Source of the DNA: Cylindrotheca closterium
Lineage: Eukaryota; Bacillariophyta; Bacillariophyceae; Bacillariales; Bacillariaceae
Assembly: GCA_933822405.4 (NCBI GenBank)
Contig: CAKOGP040001803.1
Location: 1 to 64,000, forward strand
Direction: 5' to 3'
DNA: 64,000 bases
Shown: positions 1-9,240 of the stretch, in pieces
Numbering within the stretch: the stretch's first letter is position 1
How the letters are laid out: each line of letters opens with the position of its first letter
Program-made: the position numbers and the translations under genes
Notes under the pieces: model-generated
The model's input: only the letters and a program-made list of their open reading frames with translations
Told to the model about the DNA's origin: nothing
Databases searched by the model: none

Positions 1-1230
1 GATCCAGGACCATCCAATCTACCGGTAGAACTGGACCTGCCTGATTATTATTTTAAGCACTGGTGTTTTGCGAGTCTCTCATATCCCCTGAAACTCTCCC
101 CTCATATATTTTGATTTGCTTTTTGAAGAAAATAGCCCGGATTTGGTTCCAGCTGACGACATGTACACGTACGTAGAAGCTGGTAGTCGTGAGCTGATTT
201 GCAAACCCCATTTATCCGATATGTACCAATTATTTTGCCTACTTTCAGATCGACCTTGTATAGTTTCAAATTTCCTTGCCTACTTTCGGATTGACTTTGC
301 CTACCTGGTACTGTACTTTCGACTCCTTTTGTATAGTTTCAATTCGACCCCAAAGTAAAACCAGAGTTCCCCTGAACTGGACCTCTAGATTATGGGGAAA
401 GAAAAAGGTAAAATATCCCCCAGAGTGACGGATGATGAGCAGACGCAGAGTGTCGGGGGGTCCTGGAGTTGCAAGAACAGATATGGCCAAAGGCAGTGGC
501 ATAACGTCCAAATTGTTCCAAGGCAGCATCAAGGCAGCATCAAAGCAGCACTGCCTGGTACTCGTACCTAGTAGCCGAGGGAGCGATCTCACAAGCCTCC
601 GCTATTGAATAATAAAAGGGCATGGATTCTGCAGGAGTGTGAAGCAAACTATAAACTTTTGCAATCATTCAGCAGGGGCACTTCTGGAGGAGAGTGAAAA
701 ACTTTGCGGAATAGCATTTTTGTAAAACCTCAGATGACAGCATGAGCCACCATCCATATACTGTATTACATGGGTCCCGTTGGTACCAGGTACCAGTACC
801 AATTACAAATACAGGAATAACACTATCTCTCTCTGATTATGGTATTTTGTCACGTTGAAACATCAAGGGTCTTCTTGGCTAGAATTTATCACCCGTGTGA
901 CTGATTTCTCTTGTGAAGCAGAAGTCGAACACCGCGTCTTAAATAATTTTGCAGCTTCTTTGGTTTCAAAAACGCCAACGATGGGACATAGTGATATTAA
1001 CGCCTTCGAGGCGGTACAAATTTTGCCGCACAAGAACCCACGGCGAACGCGACGAAAACCGATGCCATTCATTCCAACTCATTCTGGCACTCATCTACGG
1101 GCCCAACCAGAAACTAGAATCCGGCGGTTCTTTTTCCAAATGTAATTGCGCTTCTACACCTCCACAAATTATTGAAAACGAACGCTGTCTGCACAAGTGA
1201 CAAACAAGACACAAGACTCATCAACCGCTT
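1..1230. other. Gene-poor left edge
   Basis: No convincing gene. Short open frames on both strands have no recognisable domain and overlap each other. Positions 240-345 hold loosely repeated phrases around 'ctactttcgattg' and 'tgtatagtttcaa'. A cluster of GTAC-containing words (GGTACCAGGTACC) lies at about 780-800. The last few hundred bases are presumably promoter and 5' leader of the gene starting at 1231. Confidence 0.5.
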
Positions 1231-2373
1231 TTGAAAATGACGCCTATCCGAGTAGACTTTACCGGAGCTATTCAATCTGTTGAAATAGATGAAACACAAG
1301 ATATAGAGAAGGGAGTCATTGAGGTTCAAGACAACAACAATAGCCCTCCTCCTGAAAACGGATACCCGGAGCTCCCAGATGACCGTAGTCACGGGGAAGA
1401 AAAGTCTCGGGGCAGTGGGGACACTGATCTCGATACTTCTTCCAACACTAGTGGACATGATCGTCATATCCCTTTAGAGAACACAGTAGCGGCATCTGAC
1501 AACGCTGAGGTCCATGTAATAACTGATATTGATGCCTACAACGGATCCACACTTGGAGAGAAAATAGACGCCATGATTGCGTCACACCCTGTTGTGATGA
1601 TCAATCGCACATGGTGCCTATTTTCAGTCGATGCCATAGACTTCCTGGTGCAACAGTTGAATGTACCAGTCCACTCCGTTGAAGTCGATGTCCATCCCCA
1701 AGGCAAAGAAATCCTCAAGTACGTCACTGACAAATGTAGCTATCATACAACTCCATTGATCTTCATTCGAGGAGAGTTTCTTGGTGGCTTTTCAGAGGTC
1801 AACGCCCTTTATGCACAAGGAAAGCTTCAAGACGACTATTTGATAGGTCTTTCCCAAGCAGATCGATGCGAGGCCTTCATTGCAAATTCTGACTACGAAA
1901 TGTCAACATACTTTTGGTTTCCACACAAGGTTGACGGCAACGTGGTTCGTCTCACTGGAGTTTTGACCTTCATTGCCAGCGCACTCTGTGCCATACTGGT
2001 CCACTGGGAACAATTCTTTTGGGCTCGGTATGTGGCTTATGCAATCGCTGTAGACTTTGTACTACGATTGCTTGGTGGTGCCAAGTTTTCAGTGTTTGGA
2101 AGATTTGCAATGCTCCTAGCCCTTCCTTTGGATCCAATCCCAAGAATGGGCCGCCCCAAACAATTTGCGACCTGCTGTGGTATCTGTTTCTCAGGACTTG
2201 GAAGTCTGTTTTTCCTTCTTCCGTTTCCATATCACGACATGGTAGGTTCTGCTTTCATGGGTGGGCTTGCAGTCGCCACGGGGATGGAAGGGTTTCTGGA
2301 CTTTTGTGTTGGTTGCCTCGTTTTCCGAATAGGTGTCAAGCTTGGTATCTTCCGAGGGACTACCAGTAGGTAA
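1231..2373 (+). CDS. Glutaredoxin-DUF4395 fusion membrane protein, copy 1
   Basis: 380 residues, intronless. Residues 1-95 are acidic, polar and low in complexity. Residues about 100-205 read as a glutaredoxin/thioredoxin-like domain. The active-site motif is CLFS (C129-S132), a CxxS monothiol form, followed by a TTP turn (the family's cis-Pro 'TVP' position) and a GG motif (LGGF). Residues about 235-375 form a four-helix hydrophobic block with a late CVGC pair (C359, C362), as expected for DUF4395. In bacteria DUF4395 genes often sit beside thioredoxin-like genes; here both are in one chain. Role inferred: membrane-bound thiol redox. No clear N-terminal signal peptide, so location is unknown. 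First of three tandem paralogues. Confidence 0.82.
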   Translation: MKMTPIRVDFTGAIQSVEIDETQDIEKGVIEVQDNNNSPPPENGYPELPDDRSHGEEKSRGSGDTDLDTSSNTSGHDRHIPLENTVAASDNAEVHVITDIDAYNGSTLGEKIDAMIASHPVVMINRTWCLFSVDAIDFLVQQLNVPVHSVEVDVHPQGKEILKYVTDKCSYHTTPLIFIRGEFLGGFSEVNALYAQGKLQDDYLIGLSQADRCEAFIANSDYEMSTYFWFPHKVDGNVVRLTGVLTFIASALCAILVHWEQFFWARYVAYAIAVDFVLRLLGGAKFSVFGRFAMLLALPLDPIPRMGRPKQFATCCGICFSGLGSLFFLLPFPYHDMVGSAFMGGLAVATGMEGFLDFCVGCLVFRIGVKLGIFRGTTSR

Positions 2374-2981
2374 GGAGGGCCAAAACTCGATGGTCAATGT
2401 TCGTTATTGGGTTTTGTTAAGAAGGGGCTAAGTGTTGTACAAGTTGAAAGTGATGCAGCGAGAAGTTAGAATATATCCTATTATTTTACTTTAAAAAGAC
2501 ACATTACAGATTCAATGCTAGGGACCTATTGTTGTAATTACGACTCGCTCTTTTGTCGTCTCTTTTCAAGCTTTTCGAGGGCCGCAGGTTTCTTCCACTC
2601 CACGAGCCCCACAAGACAAAAGGACAGACAAGTGTTTTGGAAGGTGCATTTTTTGGCTTAGGAACGAATATAGCACTGACACCATCGGTCCAATGGCAGA
2701 GCCCCAAAAGTCCCAGAACAAGCACCAGAAAAATAAACCGTAGAAGGGTCCCAGTCTCTTTATTGTGGATGGATTTTGGCGCCCCGGTACAGTATTAGAA
2801 AACAGCTGATCGATCCTGCTGTCCAATGTTTGTTCCTCCGCACATTTATTTTAAATATTAGACAGAAAGTACTAAAAAATATTTCGTGACATTTTTCCAG
2901 TCACGCGGCGAAATTTTCCAATTTCAATGACCCACAAAACACGCTCACAAAATACGCTCACAAAATACTTTCAACAAACAA
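2374..2981. other. Intergenic spacer between paralogues 1 and 2
   Basis: 608 bp. Two opposed ORFs around 2504-2826 encode no recognisable domain. It becomes A/T-rich before 2982, where 'cgctcacaaaata' occurs twice in tandem (about 2942-2967). Presumed terminator and promoter DNA. Confidence 0.4.
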
Positions 2982-4070
2982 ATGGCGCCAAATCAAGCGA
3001 ACTGCACGGTATCCGTGCCACCAGCCACAGACGATGATATTGAAAAGCAGATCATAGACCTTCCATATGCGGGTGATTGTCCTCCAAATGGATATCCAGC
3101 ACCTTCGACCGATGAAATGGAGAAACAAAAGTTTCATGAAAGTGGAGTAACCGCGCGTTCCCTTGACACGCACTCTGAAACCCACCAGGATGATCATATT
3201 TCAACCAGGAAATCCAAGCTTCATAAAATAGCTGATATCAATACTTACAAAGGATCCACACTGGAGGAGAAACTTGACACCCTCATTCAGTCGCACCCAG
3301 TTGTGATGATCAATCGAACGTGGTGCCTATTTTCGGTCGATGCCCAAAACTTTTTGATTCAACAGATGAATGCTTCAGTTCATTCAATTGAAGTCGATCT
3401 CCATCCACAAGGAAAGAAAATATCTAAGTACATGAAGGAGAAGACAAAGCATTATACAACCCCATGTATCTTTATCAAAGGCGAGTTTCTCGGCGGGTTC
3501 AAAGAAGTAAATGCTTTGTATGCTGAAGGAAAGCTTCAAAAACTGTTTCCAGAGGATTTATCACAAGACAATCAATGTGAAACCTTTTTTTCTGGTGCAC
3601 AATATAAAACAGAACCCTACTTTTGGTTTCCAGAGAAAGTTGACGGAAACGTTGTTCGCATCACTGGAGTTGTGACCTGTTTTGCCAGTGTAATTTGTGC
3701 ATTCTTGGTTCAATACCTATTCTGGGCGAGGTATATTGCGTATGCCATCGCAATCGACTTTGTTTTAAGATTGCTTGGTGGGGCTAAGTTTTCACTGATT
3801 GGAAGAATATCAATCCTGTCAGCCTTTTACCTGGAGCCAATCCCCAGGATGGGTCGACCGAAGCAGTTTGCAGCGTGTTGTGGCATTCTGTTTTCTGGAC
3901 TTGGAAGCCTTGCCTTCCTTCTGCCCTTTCCGCATCATGATGTAGTGGGATCTGTGCTCATGAGTGTACTCGCTGTTGCTACGGGGATGGAGGGTTTCTT
4001 GGACTTTTGTGTTTGTTGTCTATTGTTCCGTATGGGAGTACTATTTGGTATCTTTCAGGGGACATCCTAG
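2982..4070 (+). CDS. Glutaredoxin-DUF4395 fusion membrane protein, copy 2
   Basis: 362 residues, the same architecture as the gene at 1231: acidic leader (1-80), glutaredoxin-like domain with CLFS at C115, TTP turn and LGGF, then the DUF4395 hydrophobic block. The C-terminal Cys pair reads FCVCC, where copies 1 and 3 have FC-V/I-GC. The leader is nearly unrelated to those of the neighbours, while both domains are highly similar, so the leader is under looser constraint. The start ATG opens MAPNQ, resembling the MAPSN start of copy 3. Same inferred membrane thiol-redox role; substrate unknown. Confidence 0.82.
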   Translation: MAPNQANCTVSVPPATDDDIEKQIIDLPYAGDCPPNGYPAPSTDEMEKQKFHESGVTARSLDTHSETHQDDHISTRKSKLHKIADINTYKGSTLEEKLDTLIQSHPVVMINRTWCLFSVDAQNFLIQQMNASVHSIEVDLHPQGKKISKYMKEKTKHYTTPCIFIKGEFLGGFKEVNALYAEGKLQKLFPEDLSQDNQCETFFSGAQYKTEPYFWFPEKVDGNVVRITGVVTCFASVICAFLVQYLFWARYIAYAIAIDFVLRLLGGAKFSLIGRISILSAFYLEPIPRMGRPKQFAACCGILFSGLGSLAFLLPFPHHDVVGSVLMSVLAVATGMEGFLDFCVCCLLFRMGVLFGIFQGTS

Positions 4071-4608
4071 GGTGTTCGATTGATTCAACTTAGTATCGTC
4101 TTCCGAACACGTGATCCCATACAGTAGACATGCAATTTCAAGATATTCTATAATAGCTACAGTATTGCTTTTTATATTAGAATAGATTTCATCTTATCTG
4201 GCATGTCTCCGAAGAACCTCATGACACCTGACAGGTTCTTGAAATCCCTAGCTGAATTGACATGACATTTTCCTCATGGGGGGTAATTATCTCTCCATTA
4301 CCACTTACTGTAGGAACATAATTTCTTCCCCTTAGCAGGTGCCACCGGAAAACGTTTCGCATAATATTCATGAATGGTCCTTGGAGAAAGAGAAAAAATA
4401 CTATTAGTCCAAAAAGAATTCGTTAATTAAATTTTCAAGCATCGGCGAAACGTGAACTCTCGGATGGTCAGATTCGGAGTTTTTTCCATTGATCTTTTAT
4501 TGAGCGCCACTATTTTGTTAAAAATAAAAACCGAGACACAACCCCTTCTTGTTTCTGTTCTTTATTGACTACACAAAGATTCCATCTAACTGCGGCTACT
4601 GCATCAAT
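4071..4608. other. Intergenic spacer between paralogues 2 and 3
   Basis: 538 bp with no supported gene. The reading frame of copy 3 stays open back to a TTG at 4549, but the first ATG is at 4609. Presumed 3' and 5' untranslated DNA. Confidence 0.4.
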
Positions 4609-5820
4609 ATGGCTCCAAGTAATACAATGGCTGGCAACATAAGGGAACTCGAACCAAACCAGCAGGAGAAACGAGAGACTAGGACTGAAGAGCAGACAGC
4701 CGCCAAGAATGAAGACAAATATCATGATATCATGGAGGATGGAAAGATGGGTGTCACGAGACAATCGAGCGAACAAAGAGCCAATGAAACAAGCGACCAT
4801 GACATAGAGATCGGAATGGAGTATGATGTTTCAAGGCAATCAAGTGGAAGACGGCCATCTAACGAACTGCCTACTAGAATATCGCTCGATGATGCAAGCA
4901 ACCCAAAGAGTGAACGACCGGATTCAGTGGGTGCTACAGTTCGGACAACAGAGTCAGCTGAAGAGAGTGTGATCATAGACATTGACGCCTACGAAGGCTC
5001 TACACTCGGAGAGAAAATTGAAGCTATTATCGCGTCACATTCTGTTGTCATGTTCAACCGTACATGGTGCCTCTTCTCAGTTGATGCTATTGACTTTATG
5101 GTCAAACAACTCAATGTTCCAGTCCATTCAGTTGAAATCGATGTTCACCCGCAAGGAAAGGAAATACTCAAATATGTCACTCAAAAGACCAAGCATGCCA
5201 CCACACCATTCATCTTTATCCGTGGTGAATTCCTCGGTGGCTTTTCTGAAGTAAATGCTCTATACGCGAAAGGAAACCTTCAGAAGGACTACCTGAAGGG
5301 CCTTTCTCAAGCAGATCAATGCGAAACTTTCATCTCCAACTCCCAATATAGTATGTCGACCTACTTTTGGTTCCCCGACAAGGTCGATGCAACTGTCGTT
5401 CGAATCACAGGCTCTCTGACATTCTTTGCTAGTGTACTAGCTGCAGTATTGGTGCACTTTGAGGAGTTCTTTTGGGCACATTATGTGGCATATGTCGTCG
5501 CCATTGACTTTTTCTTGCGCTTCCTAGGTGGGGCTAGAATCTCACTATTTGGACGAATTGCAATGATTCTAGCTTTTCCTTTCGAGCCAATGCCAAGAAT
5601 GGGTAAACCAAAGCAATTTGCAACCTGCCTTGGGCTGCTTTTCTCTGTACTGGGCAGTTTCGCGTTCCTTGCACCGTTTCCGTACAACGACTATGTGGGA
5701 TCTGCGTTCATGGCTGGACTTGCGATTGCTACGGGCCTAGAAGGGTTTTTGGACTTCTGCATTGGCTGTTTCATTTTCCGAATTGGTGTCAAGCTTGGTT
5801 TTTTTAAGGGGACTTCATAA
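4609..5820 (+). CDS. Glutaredoxin-DUF4395 fusion membrane protein, copy 3
   Basis: 403 residues from the first ATG (4609). That start is chosen because upstream in-frame codons include no ATG and because MAPSN mirrors MAPNQ of copy 2. The charged leader (about 120 residues) contains a near-duplicated phrase, 'TRQSSEQR' and 'SRQSSGRR', possible basophilic kinase sites. The glutaredoxin-like domain has CLFS at C154, TTP and LGGF. The DUF4395 block ends in an FCIGC pair. Closer in sequence to copy 1 than to copy 2. Inferred membrane thiol-redox protein; the three genes share orientation and spacing, as expected from tandem duplication. Confidence 0.82.
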   Translation: MAPSNTMAGNIRELEPNQQEKRETRTEEQTAAKNEDKYHDIMEDGKMGVTRQSSEQRANETSDHDIEIGMEYDVSRQSSGRRPSNELPTRISLDDASNPKSERPDSVGATVRTTESAEESVIIDIDAYEGSTLGEKIEAIIASHSVVMFNRTWCLFSVDAIDFMVKQLNVPVHSVEIDVHPQGKEILKYVTQKTKHATTPFIFIRGEFLGGFSEVNALYAKGNLQKDYLKGLSQADQCETFISNSQYSMSTYFWFPDKVDATVVRITGSLTFFASVLAAVLVHFEEFFWAHYVAYVVAIDFFLRFLGGARISLFGRIAMILAFPFEPMPRMGKPKQFATCLGLLFSVLGSFAFLAPFPYNDYVGSAFMAGLAIATGLEGFLDFCIGCFIFRIGVKLGFFKGTS

Positions 5821-6103
5821 CGATGCGTCACGCTATGAAGTAAAAGTTTTATCATATATATTATTTATTGTCTCATTGCGTGTGCTGAATCTAGACAGAG
5901 CATTGTATCGAACGTCCATGACAGAGTACGAGTACCGGTAAGGGAGTAAATGAGCCATCGCAGAGCGGATCTTCAAACTAATTTTAAGTTCATGTTTTTA
6001 GTCGAGCTAATCGAATTCGACCAAAAATGACGATTAGATTTTTTAAAATCAGCCAACAGCTCAACAGTCAAGCCGATTTGAAACGTCACAACACCAAAGC
6101 ACA

Positions 6104-7480
6104 ATGGCGGCTGAAGAGCAAAATGACAAAGCGAAAGCTAAGACCATGACTGTATTAGGTCCATTCGATGTCGAAGACACATTATTTGGACCAGTCATGA
6201 TGTACGAAAAAATCATTTCCAATCCAGCATCAGGACAATCCATGGTGACTTCATCTTCGGATAATACAACAAGTAGTCGACAAGTTCCGTTCACAATGGA
6301 GAATCTATCAGAGATTCGTTCAAGTCCATTTCAATATCTAGAGAATATGCTACTAAACTCTGAGAATGAAGCCTGTAGAGAAATTCGGCATTTATCCGAT
6401 GGTGTAGCAAACGATGTCAAGGTTGTCCTCTTGGACATGACAACTGCCAAAGAGGGACGAGATCACAAGGCATGCCAAAGAATTTCCCAGCAGCTGGGAA
6501 TTCACCTTCTTATCGGAACAACGTGTCCTACAGAACATCCTGACATGGATACCACCAACACCAACACCAACACCAACAGTACTGCAATGGACGGCTTTCA
6601 GAGAAACATGGAACACATGGAGCGAGAGTTGAAGTACGGAATTGGTACTAGAAGTGAAGATGACTACAAAAACCTAACTTCACCAGACAGCAAAATTGTG
6701 CGGTGCAGTTTTTGTGGTCCCATGCACATCTCGGAAGGTTTTCCTGTAGCAGAACAAAATGAGCTGAAGGCATACGCAGCTGTTCAGGGGGGCAGCAATG
6801 CTCCCTTGGTTCTAGTAGCGCCCTCACTCACAGCAGTCTCGGGGATATTAGACTTTGTGACGAATAGTGGTGGAATCGTTAGCAAGACTATAGTGGCACA
6901 TGCCGATCTGTTGCTGCACCGACATGCGCAACAAACCGACATGACTTTGGCACTTCAAATTCTTCTAGAACAGGTATTGGATCGCGGAGCCATTGTTTGT
7001 TTTGACAGCTATTCCGTCTCCGCATGTGCGTTCTTTGATTTTGACCAAGACTTTCCAACTCTAGCCAGCGTTGTGGACACCGCATCCAACCTACTTTCGA
7101 AGAAAGCAAAGTACGCGGAACAAATTGTTCTCAGTGCTGGCATCATGATGAAACTACAACTCAAAAGGTACGGTGGCGTTGGATATCCAGTTGTTCTGAA
7201 AGAGCTAGTACCAAGACTGAAAAAGAAAGAAGTTATTACGAGTGAGCACATTGAGTTGATGCTGAACAAGAATCCACGTCGATTGTTGCAGTGGTGGGTG
7301 CCTCCTCCAACTCCTGAAGTACCCAAGTATTACTTGACATGTTCGATATGCAAAAAGAAATTCGAACCAATAATGGGAGAATACTTTTCAAAGTATACCT
7401 TCGTCTACTGTGGAACGAAATGTCTCCGCAAACATCGAAAAGTAGGGTTCAAACCATTGGAAGAAGCAGAAAAATCATGA
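6104..7480 (+). CDS. Phosphotriesterase-related amidohydrolase-like protein, probable pseudoenzyme, with C-terminal zinc finger
   Basis: 458 residues. The fold matches the phosphotriesterase-related (PTER) family: TVLGPFDVED near the start, 'LLDMTTAKEGRD', 'GIHLLIGTT', 'IVAHAD', 'KRYGGVGYPVVL' and 'NPRRLL' occur in family order. The usual metal ligands are mostly gone. The N-terminal HxH site reads Y34-E-K36, the bridging Lys/Glu region reads CGPMH, the HP step reads AP, and the 'SHD' step before the RYGG motif reads SAG. Only the His of VAHAD is kept. A Thr-Asn repeat sits near residue 150. The tail adds C413-x2-C416 and C436-x3-C440, a likely treble-clef zinc site not usual in PTER. Hydrolase activity is doubtful; a binding role is an inference. 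Ends 89 bp from the convergent SAM gene. Confidence 0.72.
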   Translation: MAAEEQNDKAKAKTMTVLGPFDVEDTLFGPVMMYEKIISNPASGQSMVTSSSDNTTSSRQVPFTMENLSEIRSSPFQYLENMLLNSENEACREIRHLSDGVANDVKVVLLDMTTAKEGRDHKACQRISQQLGIHLLIGTTCPTEHPDMDTTNTNTNTNSTAMDGFQRNMEHMERELKYGIGTRSEDDYKNLTSPDSKIVRCSFCGPMHISEGFPVAEQNELKAYAAVQGGSNAPLVLVAPSLTAVSGILDFVTNSGGIVSKTIVAHADLLLHRHAQQTDMTLALQILLEQVLDRGAIVCFDSYSVSACAFFDFDQDFPTLASVVDTASNLLSKKAKYAEQIVLSAGIMMKLQLKRYGGVGYPVVLKELVPRLKKKEVITSEHIELMLNKNPRRLLQWWVPPPTPEVPKYYLTCSICKKKFEPIMGEYFSKYTFVYCGTKCLRKHRKVGFKPLEEAEKS

Positions 7481-7569
7481 TCCAGCTCACAAAAAATGAC
7501 AGACACACTATATTGATTTATTGTTTTGAACAAAACAATTGAAAAAGAATGGTGGAAAGAGGAGATGAG

Positions 7570-8591
7570 CTAAAACGAGGTGCCTCGATCCATTTGCTGC
7601 GATTCTTCGACCTGATTCAGAATCATGGCCGCAACTTCGTCGCCTTTGCCCTGTTCCAAAATCAGGGAAATCTTTTCGCCACCATTTTCAAAGCGACTTT
7701 CTATATCAATACGGTCTTTTCCTCTGGCACAACAGCAAGACCTTTGTACGCAGGGCGCTGGAATCCCATATACATCCACATCATCGACTTTGGACAAATC
7801 AATATTGTTGCTGTGATGATAGGTTCCACAGCACCAAAGTCGGACGGGTCCACAACGAACTGGTTGCACCTTTTTGACTCGCAAATGATTGGTTCTAAGA
7901 CTATAGGTACTAGGATCTACTGGACACATCCCCCAGCATGTCTGTGATTGAATTATTTGAAAAACGATGGGATATTAGAAAGTAGAAAGCAAAGCGGTTC
8001 GAATATTATCAAAAGACCTCGTTGCAAGCATTACATCCCTCTGTTTTGCATTGCATTTTGCATCTCTTTGATTGTACTTACAAAAAAGGATCGATCCACA
8101 TTCGAAAAAAAGACCTGTTCCTCTCCATTCCACAGAATTTCCATCCGCGAATTGAATCTATCCCTTCTAGATAATTCTTTAAGGTGACGTTTGAACATGA
8201 GACGGTCTCCCACCACATAGATTCCAATTTCCTTCAGATCCGAGTCCTCGAGGAGTGGAGCTGGTATTTATTGTAGTAGTGATTCCGCAGTCAAAAGAAG
8301 GAAATGAAAACGACGTGAGACAAGGTACAAGTCCGTAGACCGCCCCATCAATCACACCAATCAATCACACCAATCAATCACACCAATCCTATTATTCGTA
8401 TGTGTACTACTCCAGAAAGAAACTTTCTTACCTAGCTGTCCCGTGATTTTGTGCTTGCGCAACAGATCGCTGTATTCTCCCAGTCCCTTGTTCCGAAAGA
8501 ACAAACCAAGTTGCTCGGAACTCCAAGTGTGAAACTCAGACATTTCTCCATTTTTGTCGCGCATGGAATGATAGGCGGTGCTTTGACTCAT
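7570..8591 (-). CDS. SAM domain plus PH-like domain protein (three exons)
   Basis: Join on the minus strand: 8591-8432, 8260-8082, 7941-7570; 711 nt, 236 residues. Introns 8431-8261 (171 bp, GTAAGA...CAG) and 8081-7942 (140 bp, GTAAGT...CAG) keep frame and rebuild one domain. Residues about 20-83 read as a sterile alpha motif: FHTWSSEQL, then KHKITGQL, then the spliced APLLEDSDLKEIGIY and DRLMFKRHLKEL. The third exon has a Cys-rich stretch, a TYSLRTNHLRV strand and NNIDLSKVDDVDVYG, resembling bacterial-type PH domains, then a CCC motif and an acidic helix. Likely a protein- or membrane-binding adaptor; partner unknown. A plus-strand ORF over the last exon is treated as a shadow. Confidence 0.75.
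8347..8388. repeat. Minisatellite inside SAM-gene intron 1
   Basis: About three tandem copies of a 14-bp unit (caatcaatcacacc or a rotation of it). It lies wholly inside the intron 8261-8431. Confidence 0.8.
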
Positions 8592-9240
8592 ATGAGATTG
8601 TAGGAATGATGTCTTTGAAAGAGTGATGGAATAATATAAGTATATCGTATGATTTTAAGATTACTGAGCCGATGATGACAATATATAATACAGAACTGTA
8701 CTGTTTAGTGTTTGAAGTTCGAATGAATCAAATGGGGACGTGACTAATTCCCTGGAACTCGTGCCGGTACTCGTACCGTTACCAGTACGGTACCGCACAG
8801 TATCTGAAAGTACTGTATCCTACAGTACTGTATCCTACATTACTGGTACGTGCACCTTCCACAAGTCTCCAAAACTCCAATAAACTACAGTACGATTTCA
8901 TTTCATTGGCCCCACGCAAACAGAGAAGGTACAGTAAGCGGTTCCTTCACACACGATACACTCAATACCAAAATAGCGTGCAATAACTAAATACAGTACA
9001 AGAAGTCTCGGTGTTGTTTGTTTTGCGTCCTCATGCTGTGAGAGGCTAAAAGAGCCAACTGATTGAGTAAAACGCACCGCACAGTTTCCATTGCAGTTCT
9101 TTTGTGGTTTCTCCTTCAGACGCGAAACGAAACGAGAGTGATAGTGTCAGTCACGCAACTGCACGGCCGTCAATCGGATCCGTTTGGTTCCCTTGAAGCA
9201 AACCCTTTGTTGTTGAAAGACACACAATCAACTCTATACG
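8592..9240. other. Divergent promoter region with GTAC-rich cluster
   Basis: 649 bp between divergently transcribed genes. Positions 8760-8850 are packed with overlapping GTAC words (GGTACT, CGTACC, AGTACGGTACC, AGTACTGTA repeated). No RNA gene or protein is evident. Confidence 0.4.

Noticed and set aside
266..592. Minus-strand ORF of 108 codons near the left edge
   Set aside because: No domain or signal, overlaps other short ORFs, and composition resembles random open frame.
7549..7947. Plus-strand ORF of 132 codons over the last SAM-gene exon
   Set aside because: The minus strand splices into a SAM domain and continuous frame; the plus frame shows no domain.
8261..8431. CRISPR-like array suggested by three short repeats
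   Set aside because: Units are 14 bp, directly abutting and without spacers: an intronic minisatellite.
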